NCBI GenBank assembly: GCA_963803115.1
Contig: CAWDLN010000005.1
Coordinates: forward strand, 96,344 to 160,343
Source of the DNA: DATBGZ01 sp963803115
Lineage (GTDB): Bacteria > Actinomycetota > Actinomycetes > Mycobacteriales > Micromonosporaceae
Reading direction: 5' to 3'
Length of the DNA: 64,000 nt
Position numbers and translations under genes: made by a program. The notes under the pieces were generated by a model, which did no database searches, was not told where the DNA came from, and worked only from the letters and a program-made list of their open reading frames with translations. This document shows positions 27,448 to 36,495 of this stretch, piece after piece; the first letter of the stretch is position 1, and each line of letters begins with the position of its first letter.

Positions 27448-28161
27448 GTGTTGCAGTTGATCCTCGCCGAGGACAACCTGCTGGCCCGCGAGGGACTGAC
27501 CAGGCTGATCACATCGGCCGATGGCATCGAACTGGTCGCCGTCTGCGGCGACCTCAATGAGCTGCTCGCGGCGGTGGACGACCATGCGCCCGACGTTGTG
27601 CTCACCGACATCCGGATGCCGCCGACCTTCACCGACGAGGGTGTTCGCGCGGCGACCCAGCTTCGCCGAACGCATCCCGCGCTTGGCGTTGTGGTGCTCA
27701 GTCAGTACGACGACCCGGAATTCGCGTTGGCGCTCCTCGAGGCCGGTTCGCGGGGGCGGGCGTACCTGCTCAAAGAGAGGATGTCGGATCCGGCGCAGCT
27801 GATCAGCGCGATCGTCGAGGTCTCCCGCGGCGGCTCGGTGGTGGACCCGAAGGTTGTGGACGCTCTGGTACGGGCCACCCGGACGCGAAGCCACCTGGAC
27901 CTGCTCACCCCGCGCGAACAGGAAGTGCTGGCGGAAATGGCCACGGGCAAGGACAACGCCGCCATCGCCGCCGCACTGTTTCTGACGGTCCGCGCCGTCG
28001 AGAAACACATCAACGGCATCTTCAGCAAGCTTGGTCTCGCCGAGGTGACCGAGGTGCACCGGCGCGTCAAAGCCGTACTGATGCACCTGGCTCACGGCGC
28101 CGGCCGCCCGGCCGCGGCTGACACCGCGTCGACGACTCCACCCGATCGGCTAACAACTTGA
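27448..28161 (+). CDS. NarL/LuxR-family response regulator
   Basis: A 237-residue two-domain regulator. The receiver has the acidic pocket AEDN and the phospho-acceptor Asp54 in VVLTDIRMPP, plus the conserved Lys in YLLKERMSD. The LuxR helix-turn-helix reads LTPREQEVLAEMATGKDNAAIAAALFLTVRAVEKHINGIFSKLG. A Thr/Ala-rich tail follows. The GTG start leaves only 83 bp to the divergent kinase gene, so the two share a control region and are almost certainly partners. The regulon cannot be deduced. Confidence 0.93.
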   Translation: MLQLILAEDNLLAREGLTRLITSADGIELVAVCGDLNELLAAVDDHAPDVVLTDIRMPPTFTDEGVRAATQLRRTHPALGVVVLSQYDDPEFALALLEAGSRGRAYLLKERMSDPAQLISAIVEVSRGGSVVDPKVVDALVRATRTRSHLDLLTPREQEVLAEMATGKDNAAIAAALFLTVRAVEKHINGIFSKLGLAEVTEVHRRVKAVLMHLAHGAGRPAAADTASTTPPDRLTT

Positions 28162-28422
28162 TGCTCTCGGCGCGGTACTCGCCTCTGCACCCAGACGCCG
28201 CCGCCTCGTCCCGCCCGCAAGCTGACCCACGAACCCGTCAAGGGCATCGAGCTCCGCGCCACGTCCGACAAGCTCATGAGCCGCCTCCCGCCATGCGCAA
28301 CATCGCAGGCCCGACCCACTGCACGCGGGCTGGACCTCGCGAAGTGTCTGGCCACGCTAACTGGGTAGGCCACGCGGCGAGGTACTTGCTTGTGCAGGCC
28401 CTTTTCCGCGTGGCCCCCCACC

Positions 28423-28456
28423 GAACCCCGCGGGCCCCTTTCGAGGCACGAGGCTC
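28423..28456 (-). ncRNA. Group II intron domain V
   Basis: Exactly 34 nt with the standard shape. An 8-bp lower stem is formed by GAGCCTCG and CGGGGTTC, followed by a 2-nt bulge and a short upper stem closed by a GAAA tetraloop. It lies 10 bp downstream of the maturase stop codon, where domain V belongs. Domain V is the catalytic core of the ribozyme; its intact folding shows the element is a true group II intron, although the 5' end is unclear. Confidence 0.85.
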
Positions 28457-28465
28457 TCCAGTGAT

Positions 28466-30248
28466 CTATGCCGCTGTCACTGCGGGTTGCCGGTTGTGGA
28501 TGGTGTTGTGGCAGGGGTGGCAGACCACGAGGGTCTTGCGCTGTTTCCTTGCCATGACGGTCTTCCACACCGGCTGGTCTGCGCCGGCTGGTGCGAGTTG
28601 GGCTAGTTTGCGGATCTGGTGAACTTGCACCTTTCCCGGTTCCTGGCATAGCTCGCACCTACCTCGACGGAGCCGGACGGTCAGCTCTTTGAAGGGGTAG
28701 GTCACCGGCCTGTCTGGGACGCGGTCGATGAGCGTCGCGTCCTTTCTGCGTACGAGGGGTATCCCGCCGAACCGTGCGACCAGTGGTTGCTTGCCTTCGC
28801 GGTCGACGCGGGCTTCGAAGCAGGTTCGCTTTCCGTGCCTGGTCTCGACGACTGCCTTGTGTCTGGTGGCGATCGCCGTCACGGTGGACTTGTGCTTGGC
28901 TGCCAGCGTCTTGAGCATCGACGTCTCCGCGACCCAGTGCAGTCGCGTGAGTCGCCAGACGTCGGTGGCGAGCAGGTAGTACTGGACGATGCCCCGGTAT
29001 TCGGCCGCGTAGGCCCTGACGATGTCGTAGTCGTCGAGGTTGCACATGGCCGTGCGGGCTTCGGGTTTGCCGCGCCGCAGGTAGGGGGCAGACTTGGCCG
29101 TGATCACATCGAGTGGCACGCGTAGCGCGATCGTGCCGTTGATCGACCGTCGACCACCGGTGATCTTTGTGTCGCTGCGCTGGGTGATGATTTCGTAGCC
29201 GAGGTATCTCGCCGCCCGGGTGCGGGCGTGCGTGACCAGGGTCTTGTCCGGGTTGAGTTCCAGCTTGAGTTCGTCGCGCAGGAACGCCGCCAACTGGTCT
29301 TTGATCTGCTCGGCTTCGGCCTTCGGTCCGATGAAACCTAGAAGATGATCATCGGCGTAGCGGGTGTAGCGAAGCCGCCGGTAGCCGGGATCGTTGGGAT
29401 CCTGGCTCGGGATGCTGCGCATCCGCCGTTGCAGTTCCCGGGCCTTGGCCCGGTCACCGCGCCGGCGTGCCCGCCAGAGCGCCTGTCTGATCGCGTTGTG
29501 CTCGGGGTTGAGCCCTGCGCAACGTCCCCTGGGTGTGTTGCGGGATGAGAACTGTCTCGACGTAGGCGTCCAGCTTGTGCAGGTAGATCGAGGACAGGAC
29601 GGGTGACACGACACCACCCTGCGGCGCGCCGCTGAGCGTGGCGTGATACCGCCAGTCCTCCAGGTACCCGGCTGTGAGCATGTTGCGCACCAGCCGCAGG
29701 AACCGGTTGTCGTGGATCTTCTCCGCCAGGATCTCGATCATGACCGAATGATCCAAACTGCCGAAGCAGTCGGAGATGTCTCCCTCGATGAACCACGTTG
29801 TGCCGGTCCAGGTCGTGGCCACGTCCCGCAGCGCGGTGTGGCAGCCTCGGCCAGGGCGGAACCCGTGCGAGTGGGCGGAGAAGGTCGGCTCGTAGTATGC
29901 CTCTAGCAGCAGGCGCACCACTTCACCAACCAGCTTGTCCGACCACGTCGGTAGGCCCAGCGGACGCAACTTCCCGTTCCGTTTCGGGATGTAGATACGT
30001 CGCACCGCAGAGAACCGGTAGCGCTCGTGGCGCATCGCCTCGATGACGGCGCCGATCTTCTCCATGGACATACCGTCCGCGGTTTCCTGCGTGGCCCCCG
30101 GTGTCATCGCCCCACGGTTGGAGTAGATGCGCCCGTAGGCCAACAGATACAGCTGCGGGTTGAACAGTTGTCGATACAGTTCCTCGCACGGCAGACCCTT
30201 CCTGCCGCGTTCGCGGAGGATACCAAGTACCGTTTCGGCGTTCTGCAT
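28466..30248 (-). pseudogene. ltrA: Group II intron reverse transcriptase/maturase with HNH domain, frameshifted
   Basis: Two overlapping frames together encode a full-length maturase. The first (from 30248) has the RT fingers, RRIYIPKRNGKLRPLGLPTW, GFRPGRGCHTAL and GDISDCFGSLDH (first catalytic Asp). The second has the active-site YADD in RYADDHLLG, the thumb/maturase region, and a C-terminal HNH endonuclease (CELCQEPGKVQVHQIRKLAQL with CHPCHNTIHNR). The frame changes around 29520, in the linker after AYVETVLIPQHT. The intact protein would be ~590 residues and would aid splicing and target-primed retrotransposition. As written the RT is split between palm motifs. A single-base sequencing error would give the same picture. 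Confidence 0.85.
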
Positions 30249-30781
30249 TTCGCATACCTTCTCGGTCGTGTTGGTGTCCGATCACCTGTGCCCCTTCGCC
30301 CTGCGGACGGCGTTACCGTCCTCCCTGGCAGGGCGTGACTCCGGCGACTACTACGGGCACTGTGTCGCCATAGGGCTCGCGCCCCGTAGGCGATCCCACG
30401 TTCGTCTCTGTCATACGTGTCGAGCGTGACGTAGGCGCCCCACTCATCTCCTTAAATGTCCTCATTGGACATCGCTCCGCTCCCGGAGGATGCGGTCCGG
30501 CAATACTCACTCCGGCCGCAGGGGCGGCGCCGGTATCAGACGTCTTTCCGGCGGGTGAGGCTTTGCACCTTCTGGAGATTGGGATTCAGGCAATCCAGCT
30601 TTCGCCATATCACGCGGGTCTCCCAGCACCTCGTTCCATACGCCTGGACACGACCGCTGGTTTCCTGGCATGCTCTTGTCCCCTTCACCTTTCGGATCCA
30701 GGTAAGCCATCAGACCCAGAGATGTTCCTCCAATCTCTCCCCGCTGAGCAGGGAATATAGACAGAGCGCCTCGTGGCGCAG

Positions 30782-32284
30782 GTAGTACAGCCGCCCTTCG
30801 TTATAGAGACGGATGACTATCGATTGGATCGCCACGTCGTCGGTAGTGGCTGGTCAGCGCGCGTTGTTGGTGTCGGCGACGCCATTGGGACCAGTGCAGC
30901 CAGTGGGTGATGGTGCGCGTGGTGTTGGTGATCAGTTTGGCGAAGAGGTGGCGGATTTCGTTGACTGTCAACGCGATCAGGTCGCGTCGTACTTTGTGGA
31001 CGGTTGCTGCGTTCGCGCGCGGCGATGGCGGCGAGGATGGCGTGGGCGAACATGGCCAGGGTGGTGTAGCGGTACCAGGAGTGCCCACTTGCGGACCTGG
31101 TGCTGGTCGAGGCCGACTTCGTCCTTACCGGCGCTGGAAACACTCCTCGACGCACCAGCGGGTGCCGGCGACGCGGACCAGGGCGGCGAGGCCGAGCGGG
31201 TTGGGTGACCAGCAGCGGTAGAAGGCGAGCTCACCGTCGCGGATGCGGCGGCGGACGAGCAGCCAGTGATGCCCGGTTGCCTCGTCGGCGGGCGCGAGTG
31301 ATGCGCACCCAGGCCCAGTCGTAGTCGCGCTCGCCCTTGGCGCCCTTGCCGGCCGAGAGCCGGTTCCAGGACCGCCGGGGTAGCGTGTGGCGGCGACGTG
31401 CTCGACGGTGGCGGTGACCGCCGGTCGCGGTCAGGGTGACCCGGTGGTTGCGCGCGACGCCCAGCACGTAGCCGATGGCCGCGGGCCTGCAGGTCGCGGC
31501 GCAGACCGCGGTCGTTGCCGTAGAACTCGTCGGCGGTCACCCAGGCGGCCGGCACGCCGGCGTCGAGGGCGCGGGTGAGCATCCGCCGAGCATGGGTGAT
31601 CTTGGTCGCGAACTCGACGTCGTCGGGCACGCCGGCGGCGGCGCAGCGGGCGGGGTCGTCGGTCCACGACTCGGGCAGGTACAGCTCCCGGTCGATCAGC
31701 GCCCGTCCCGTTGGTCGTGGCGTAGGCCAGGAACGTGGCCACCTGGGCGTTCTCGATCCGCCCGGCGGTGCCGGTGTACTGCCGCTGGACACCCACGCTG
31801 TGCGACGCCCGACTTAAGATCACCCGTGTCGTCGATGATGAGCACACCCGTCCGGGTCGCCCAGCTCGTCGACCACGAAGGCCCGCAGGTCATCACGCAC
31901 GGCGTCGGCGTCCCACACCGCATCGGCCAGCAGCCGCTGCATCCGGTGCGGGCTGCGTGCCCGGCCTGCTCGGCCAACTGCCAACACGACCTGCTGTCCA
32001 CATCGGACAGCAGGCCAAGCAGCCACTCACGGGCGGCCCGCGCGGCTCCACCCGCTCGAACCGCCCAGCGATCCGGGCGAACGCCGTCGTCGAACACTTC
32101 CATCCACGCGTCGGGGTCTACGATGGCCGCAGCGGCCACCGCACGGTTGAGACTGTCCACAACAGACAATCGTTCTGCGATGGCCGTGTCAATACCCCGC
32201 ACAACACGCGATCTATATCTAATCGTGACAAAACAGACCACGCTTATTGACGGCGATCTACATCACGAAATGAGGCTGTACTAC
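30782..32284 (-). mobile_element. IS701-family insertion sequence, decayed
   Basis: A 1503-bp element bounded by imperfect terminal inverted repeats. GTAGTACAGCC at 30782-30792 is the perfect inverse of GGCTGTACTAC at 32274-32284, and the match continues inward (TTCGT and more). The transposase lies on the minus strand. The right flank reads CTAG, the type of 4-bp site IS701 elements use; the left flank does not match it, so there is no clean target duplication, probably because of rearrangement with the group II intron. The right end forms the stop codon of the neighbouring anti-sigma gene. Confidence 0.78.
30817..32241 (-). pseudogene. IS701-family DDE transposase with several frameshifts
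   Basis: Transposase pieces appear in alternating frames: SWQLAEQAGHA, then RMQRLLADAVWDADAVRDDL, then GVLIIDDTGDLK (first catalytic Asp), then GVQRQYTGTAGRIENAQVATF, then RALIDRELYLPESWTDD, then GVPAAWVTADEFYGNDR (second Asp region), then LSAGKGAKGERDYDWAW, then KDEVGLDQHQVRKW with the distal Glu. At least five frame changes interrupt it, so no active enzyme is made. The family match is strong. Either the copy is dead or this stretch holds sequencing indels. Confidence 0.85.
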
Positions 32285-32574
32285 TAGCCATCTGCGTCGA
32301 ATACCGCGATATCCTCCGCGCTAAGCAGGTCCAGATATCGCGGGATTACATGGAGGTCCGCCAACTCGTCCCGGCACGCGGCGCACGTCGCGAGGTGTTC
32401 GTGGACGCGATCGCGTTCGGCCGGCTCGAGCTGGCCGATCACGTAGCAGCCGAGCAGGATGGCATGCCCGCAGCTTGGTGCTTGGTCGGATAAACCTGAG
32501 CCCTTCGCTGTCGCCGACCTCGAGACGCGGGTCCCGACGGTGGAAGGGCCATGTTCACCATGTGAGCCAGGCAC
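32284..32574 (-). pseudogene. Anti-sigma factor zinc-finger domain, truncated by IS insertion
   Basis: Ninety-six codons containing a zf-HC2 anti-sigma zinc finger: CGHAILLGCYVIGQLEPAERDRVHEHLATCAACRDEL, with the typical His-x3-Cys-x2-Cys. Full-length relatives (for example the gene at 33495-34268) continue into a membrane helix and an outer domain, both missing here. The TAG stop at 32284-32286 is created at the very junction with the IS701 end. The short product could still bind the sigma factor encoded upstream (32795-33331) as a soluble, unregulated anti-sigma. The GTG start is unsupported by a ribosome-binding site. Confidence 0.7.
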
Positions 32575-32794
32575 CGACTACCGCGCGTTGTCCCGATAGG
32601 CGGCCGCTTCCGCTTCAACGGTCATAAATTCGACAACTCGCTTGGTGTCGGAGTGGAGGGCCGGTCTCGGCTGGCCGACGCGGCCTCGGGCGGACCGCTC
32701 GGTTGCGGCACCCGGGAGCCCCTCAACGGTGATGCCACAAAGCCTCATGCCAGATCCGTTCACGCGCATGTCAACTGAGGTGCGCACCCAATGG

Positions 32795-33331
32795 CTACGC
32801 TCGGGCGGTCGAACCGATGGCAGCGCGGAGTGCACGCAACGCGTAATAGGCTCTTGACTTCACGGTTCCCGCAGGGATGCCGAGTACGTTTGCGGTCTCT
32901 GCCACGGAACGATCACGAAAGTACATCTCCACGATGACGCCGCGGTGCTCGGGGGTGAGAATCGCCATCGCAGCCCTGACGGTCTCCGACGTCAGTAGCT
33001 GCTCGATACTCTTCTCGTCGGCGGCCAGCAACGTCATATCAACAACGCCAACTTCCGCCGGCCGGGCCTGCCGGGCACGACCGGAGTCGATTGCTATCCT
33101 CCGGGCTACCGTGATCAACCAGGGCCGGAGCGCGTCGATATCCGCAGAGCGACCCTCGAAGGTGCGCCATGCCCGGAGCATGGTCTCCTGCAACATATCC
33201 TCGGCGGCATGGGCGTCACCGAGAGTGAGTCGAAGTAGGAACCAGTAGATCGGCTTGGCATGTGCGGAGTAGAGCGACCGCATCCGATCTTCGGTCAGGA
33301 CATCGTCGACGGGCGACATCACTGGGACCAT
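32795..33331 (-). CDS. ECF-type RNA polymerase sigma factor
   Basis: A 178-residue sigma-70 family factor. Region 2 spans MRSLYSAHAKPIYWFLLRLTLGD, the -10-binding AAEDMLQETMLRAWRTFE and the WLITVARRIAIDSGR segment. Region 4 holds LTPEHRGVIVEMYFRDRSVAETANVLGIPAGTVKSRAYYALRALR, the -35-binding helix-turn-helix. An AAGGAG lies 12 bases before the ATG. A truncated anti-sigma zinc-finger gene lies downstream, its likely partner before IS insertion. It is closely related in sequence to the factor at 34333-34869 (both share GIPxGTxKSRAYYALRALR and similar ends), so the two sigma/anti-sigma pairs probably arose by duplication. Confidence 0.93.
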   Translation of the reverse strand: MVPVMSPVDDVLTEDRMRSLYSAHAKPIYWFLLRLTLGDAHAAEDMLQETMLRAWRTFEGRSADIDALRPWLITVARRIAIDSGRARQARPAEVGVVDMTLLAADEKSIEQLLTSETVRAAMAILTPEHRGVIVEMYFRDRSVAETANVLGIPAGTVKSRAYYALRALRAAIGSTARA

Positions 33332-33494
33332 GCCTTGTCAACTCCTTAGGTGGGTCGCCCGTAAAGGATCGACCGCGCACCCGTGAGGAGACATCCGTCA
33401 CTTACCTATTGTTTCGATGACACAGGAGGCGGATCCGATGATCGCCGCCAACCTTGACCTGCTCGCATGCTCGGCGGCACCCGGGTGGGCGCAA

Positions 33495-34268
33495 TCAGCC
33501 GCCGGGCGTCGGGCTGGGCTGGCACCATGCCAACATCACCACGGTTCCGTCGGCTTTGATCACGACGAAGTAGGCCAACGTGCCGATGTGTAGATCGAAG
33601 GCTTGGTCGATAATCTTGGATCCGGTAGGACTCGACCACTGCTGCACGAGGTGCGCCGTACCATCAGAAGCCACCACATATAGGGCGTAGGTTTCGTTCG
33701 GCGGTAGCCCCGAGACGGACGCTCGTATCGAGATCTTGTCATCTATGGCGTAGGCGCTTGCAGACATGCTGACGCCGGTGACCCGGTTGCTGGTGTACGC
33801 CGCTGCCACAGCTACTGGAGGGTCTGCGGGGCCAGGTTTGATCAGCCACCCGACGGTATAGCCGAGCAGCAGTGCGAGCGCCGCCGCGGCAACCACCGTG
33901 TACGCCGGCCGCGCGAGGAGTCGACGCCGGTCGAACCATCGCCGCGGTGCTGGCAGTCGAGCGGGCCGCTGGCGCGGCGGTCGCACCGGGCCGACCGCGC
34001 CCGCGGCGGGAGACTCTACCGGACTCGGGACCTGGTTGAGATAACTCCTGGATGTCACCGCCTCAGCTGTGAGGTCCTCGGCCTCGTCAATGGAGAGAAG
34101 GGCCAGGGCGACGACAGCCTCGCGGAGCGACCTGAGTTCGGCGCGGCAGCTGGTGCATCGTGAAAGGTGTGCGTGGACCTCAGAAATTTCGCCAGCGGGA
34201 AGGGTTCCCAGTACGTAGACACCTAGCGACTGTGAGACGTGCCCAGCGAGCTGAGTGTCGTTCACCAT
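33495..34268 (-). CDS. Membrane anti-sigma factor (zf-HC2 plus RskA-like domain)
   Basis: A 257-residue anti-sigma factor. The N-terminal zinc finger (HVSQSLGVYVLGTLPAGEISEVHAHLSRCTSCRAELRSL) would hold the sigma factor in the cytosol. One membrane helix follows at ~residues 122-142 (YTVVAAAALALLLGYTVGWLI), then an outer domain with RskA-like beta features (SISAS..., GLPPNETYALYVVASDGTAHLVQQW, and DGTVVMLAW at the end). Regulated proteolysis of such proteins releases the sigma factor. It is encoded 64 bp downstream of the ECF sigma gene at 34333-34869 on the same strand, so this is an ordinary sigma/anti-sigma pair. Confidence 0.88.
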   Translation of the reverse strand: MVNDTQLAGHVSQSLGVYVLGTLPAGEISEVHAHLSRCTSCRAELRSLREAVVALALLSIDEAEDLTAEAVTSRSYLNQVPSPVESPAAGAVGPVRPPRQRPARLPAPRRWFDRRRLLARPAYTVVAAAALALLLGYTVGWLIKPGPADPPVAVAAAYTSNRVTGVSMSASAYAIDDKISIRASVSGLPPNETYALYVVASDGTAHLVQQWSSPTGSKIIDQAFDLHIGTLAYFVVIKADGTVVMLAWCQPSPTPGG

Positions 34269-34332
34269 CTGGGCCTCACCTCCATCGCTGGATCGGGATC
34301 ATGCATACAACGCCCGCTCAACACTTCACAAT

Positions 34333-34869
34333 TCATAACCCACCATCCCCGATGGCGCCAATCGCGGACCGCAGGGCTCTCAATGCGTAATAGGCCCGCG
34401 ACTTCGCCGTTCCTTCTGGGATGCCGAGCAGCTCAGCCGTCTCCTTAGTTGTGCGGCCATGGTAATACATCTCGATGATGACCTGCTGAAACTCCGGGCT
34501 CAAGCGTGGCAATGCGCGCCGGACCGTTGCTGCATTCAGCATGCGTTCGATGGCGTCTTCCGAATTCGGCAGGTCGTCCAGTTCGACACCGGTCATGACC
34601 GGGCGACTTGCCCGGGCCCGGAGTGCGTCGATGGCCAGCCGCCGGGCAACCGTATATAGCCAGGGACGGAGGGTGCGGACATCCGCGTTCAAGATGTCGA
34701 GGTGTCGCCATGCGCGCAGGAGCGTCTCCTGGGTGAGATCTTCCGCGGCTTGATGGTTGCCTAGCGTCAGGCTCAACAGGAAGAAGTAGACGGATCGGCC
34801 GTGCTCGCGATATATCTCGTGCATCCTGGCTTCTGCGGCCTCATCCGTGGATGGCCCCCGCCTGGCCAT
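34333..34869 (-). CDS. ECF-type RNA polymerase sigma factor
   Basis: A 178-residue sigma factor, counted from the ATG at 34869; an upstream TTG at 34959 with a weak GGGGA could extend it by 30 residues, so the start is uncertain. Region 2 has MHEIYREHGRSVYFFLLSLTLGNHQAAEDLTQETLLRAWRHLD and LYTVARRLAIDALRAR. Region 4 has LSPEFQQVIIEMYYHGRTTKETAELLGIPEGTAKSRAYYALRALR. It is followed by its membrane anti-sigma gene. Autoregulation from a promoter in the 34870-35530 gap is likely, but I cannot place a -35/-10 pair. Confidence 0.92.
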   Translation of the reverse strand: MARRGPSTDEAAEARMHEIYREHGRSVYFFLLSLTLGNHQAAEDLTQETLLRAWRHLDILNADVRTLRPWLYTVARRLAIDALRARASRPVMTGVELDDLPNSEDAIERMLNAATVRRALPRLSPEFQQVIIEMYYHGRTTKETAELLGIPEGTAKSRAYYALRALRSAIGAIGDGGL

Positions 34870-35530
34870 ACCCGTGGCGTTTCCCTCGGATGGGATTTCA
34901 GCGGTATTACGGCTGACCTTGAACGGTAACGTCACGTCGGTCACCTTACGTCGACACAATGTCCCCAGGAAGTGCGGTTACCGGCGATTCGATGTCTCTA
35001 ATTTCACGGATCGAAGGCCCCCGAAAAGTAGGCGTGGCAAATGGCCCGCGCGGTTTGACAAAACATCCGTGCGCTGGCCAAAGACACCGCCTTAACGGGT
35101 CAGCGCATCATGGTCTTGCGATGGTCTAAGCTACGCGGGTGAAGTTGTCGTCTATTGTCCTCACTCTGAATATAGGAGCCCGTTGTTCGCGACGTTGAGC
35201 GTCAATGGACGCGCCCCCGAAGCAGACGGCGGACGTGTGTTGACCGACCCCCGGCAAACCCGGGGGTTGGCAGGCCAAACTACGTCGGCGCGCACCACCT
35301 GGTTCAGACTGGGATTCATTCCGATCTGGGGGTCGCTGGACCCGGAATCGATCCACGGCGCACCCCCCGCGGCCGAGACGACTCGTGGCCGTATCCGCGC
35401 TGGCCACCCCCAGGTGCCCGGCCGCTGATGCGATGAACCGATCAGGTGGCGCCGACCGTAATTGGTTCCACGCTGTGTCACCCGGCCCGCGGGCGGGCCG
35501 GCAGCGCTCAGGGTAGGGGGCTTGTCGACG
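34870..35530. other. Divergent intergenic region
   Basis: 661 bp between the ECF sigma gene and the rightward secreted-protein gene. Open frames here lack ribosome-binding sites and family features. The sequence from ~35090 to 35200 is less GC-rich than its surroundings and is the likeliest place for promoters, but I see no defensible hexamer pairs. Confidence 0.35.
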
Positions 35531-36370
35531 ATGGAGCTGGTCCCGGGACTCACCTGGCACCGGGTGGCCGCGGTTGGCGTCATTATCTGCGCTGCGATCG
35601 TCGGATTCTTCTGCGCCGTCACTGGGCCGTTCGGGCGGCCCGGTACCGACTCTCAAAATCTCATTGATGGCGCGCCATTGCCGACGGAAGATCTGCCGTC
35701 GCGGATGGCGTCGACGTCGACGCCGCCGGCACGATCGGCCGGTACGGCTGCCGGCACGCCGAGCGAGCCAGCATCCAGCGGTTCGCGTCGGTCGGGCGCG
35801 ACCCCGGCGTCCGCGACTGGAAACCTCGTCCGCAATGGCGACGCCGAGGTCGGCACTTGCTCGGGCGGCGGCACCGGCACGGTTGCGATCCCGGACTGGA
35901 CCGTCCTGGTCGGCAGTCCACAGCTAGTCTGCTATGGAGCAGACGGATTCCCGCAGCCGTCCGAGGGTCCGCTCGCACCGGAAACGCCGGGAAACGCCTT
36001 CTTCGTGGGTGGGAAGAGCCCGACGACCGTGCTGCAACAGACAATGGTCGTCACGTTCGCCGCGGCAGCGATAGATGCACATGCGTCAACCTATGCCATG
36101 TCCACGTGGTTGGGAGGTAAGGACGGCGAAGGCGATGCCGCCGGGCTGGTCGCGACGTTCGTCGGCGGCTCCGGACAGGTCCTGGACAGCGCCATTTTGG
36201 GGCCGGTGACGGCGGCCCAGCGCGGCGGCGTCACGGTTCTGTTCAAGGAATCCACGACTGGCAGCGTGCCGACCGGTACTCGCACGATCATCCTGACCCT
36301 CACCTTTGTAGGTTTCAATGGAGATCACAACGACGGATACGCCGACGACTTGGTCTTCCGCCTGACCTGA
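35531..36370 (+). CDS. Membrane-anchored or secreted beta-sandwich protein
   Basis: A 279-residue protein. A hydrophobic segment near the start (VAAVGVIICAAIVGFFCAV, ~12-30) acts as signal anchor. A Ser/Thr/Pro/Ala-rich linker to ~residue 95 follows, then a ~180-residue beta-rich domain opening NLVRNGDAEVGTC and containing IPDWTVL, NAFFVGGKSPTTVLQQTM and STWLGGKDGEGDAAGLVATF. This resembles carbohydrate-binding-like jelly rolls that begin with LVxNGDAE; binding of cell-wall or extracellular glycan is inference. The ATG at 35531 is preceded by a GGGGG element about 11 bases away. It sits between sigma/anti-sigma genes and another protein with a similar C-terminal domain. Confidence 0.72.
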   Translation: MELVPGLTWHRVAAVGVIICAAIVGFFCAVTGPFGRPGTDSQNLIDGAPLPTEDLPSRMASTSTPPARSAGTAAGTPSEPASSGSRRSGATPASATGNLVRNGDAEVGTCSGGGTGTVAIPDWTVLVGSPQLVCYGADGFPQPSEGPLAPETPGNAFFVGGKSPTTVLQQTMVVTFAAAAIDAHASTYAMSTWLGGKDGEGDAAGLVATFVGGSGQVLDSAILGPVTAAQRGGVTVLFKESTTGSVPTGTRTIILTLTFVGFNGDHNDGYADDLVFRLT

Positions 36371-36495
36371 GCTCGCGTTGCCGCTCGGCACCGGTGCTCA
36401 GCCATCCACATGCGGCACTTTGCCCTCGTCACGTCGCGGTCAAATACGCCCGCGAGGTCAGGCATCGGACGCCGCCACGTGCCAGGAGAGGCGCG

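Larger units (their letters stand above)
28355..30781 (-). mobile_element. Group II intron (retroelement)
   Basis: A self-splicing retroelement on the minus strand. The maturase-type RT/HNH frame lies in domain IV. Domain V is at 28423-28456. Domain VI follows as a 10-bp stem (GGCCACGCGG/CCGCGTGGCC) with an unpaired A shortly after it, in CTACCC, the expected branch point; this places the 3' end near 28355-28362. The ~530 bp before the maturase start hold structured domain I-III sequence with no coding capacity. The 5' end is not defined: I do not see the GUGYG signature, and the sequence abuts the end of the IS701 element at 30782, so the 5' end may be cut off. Confidence 0.82.
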
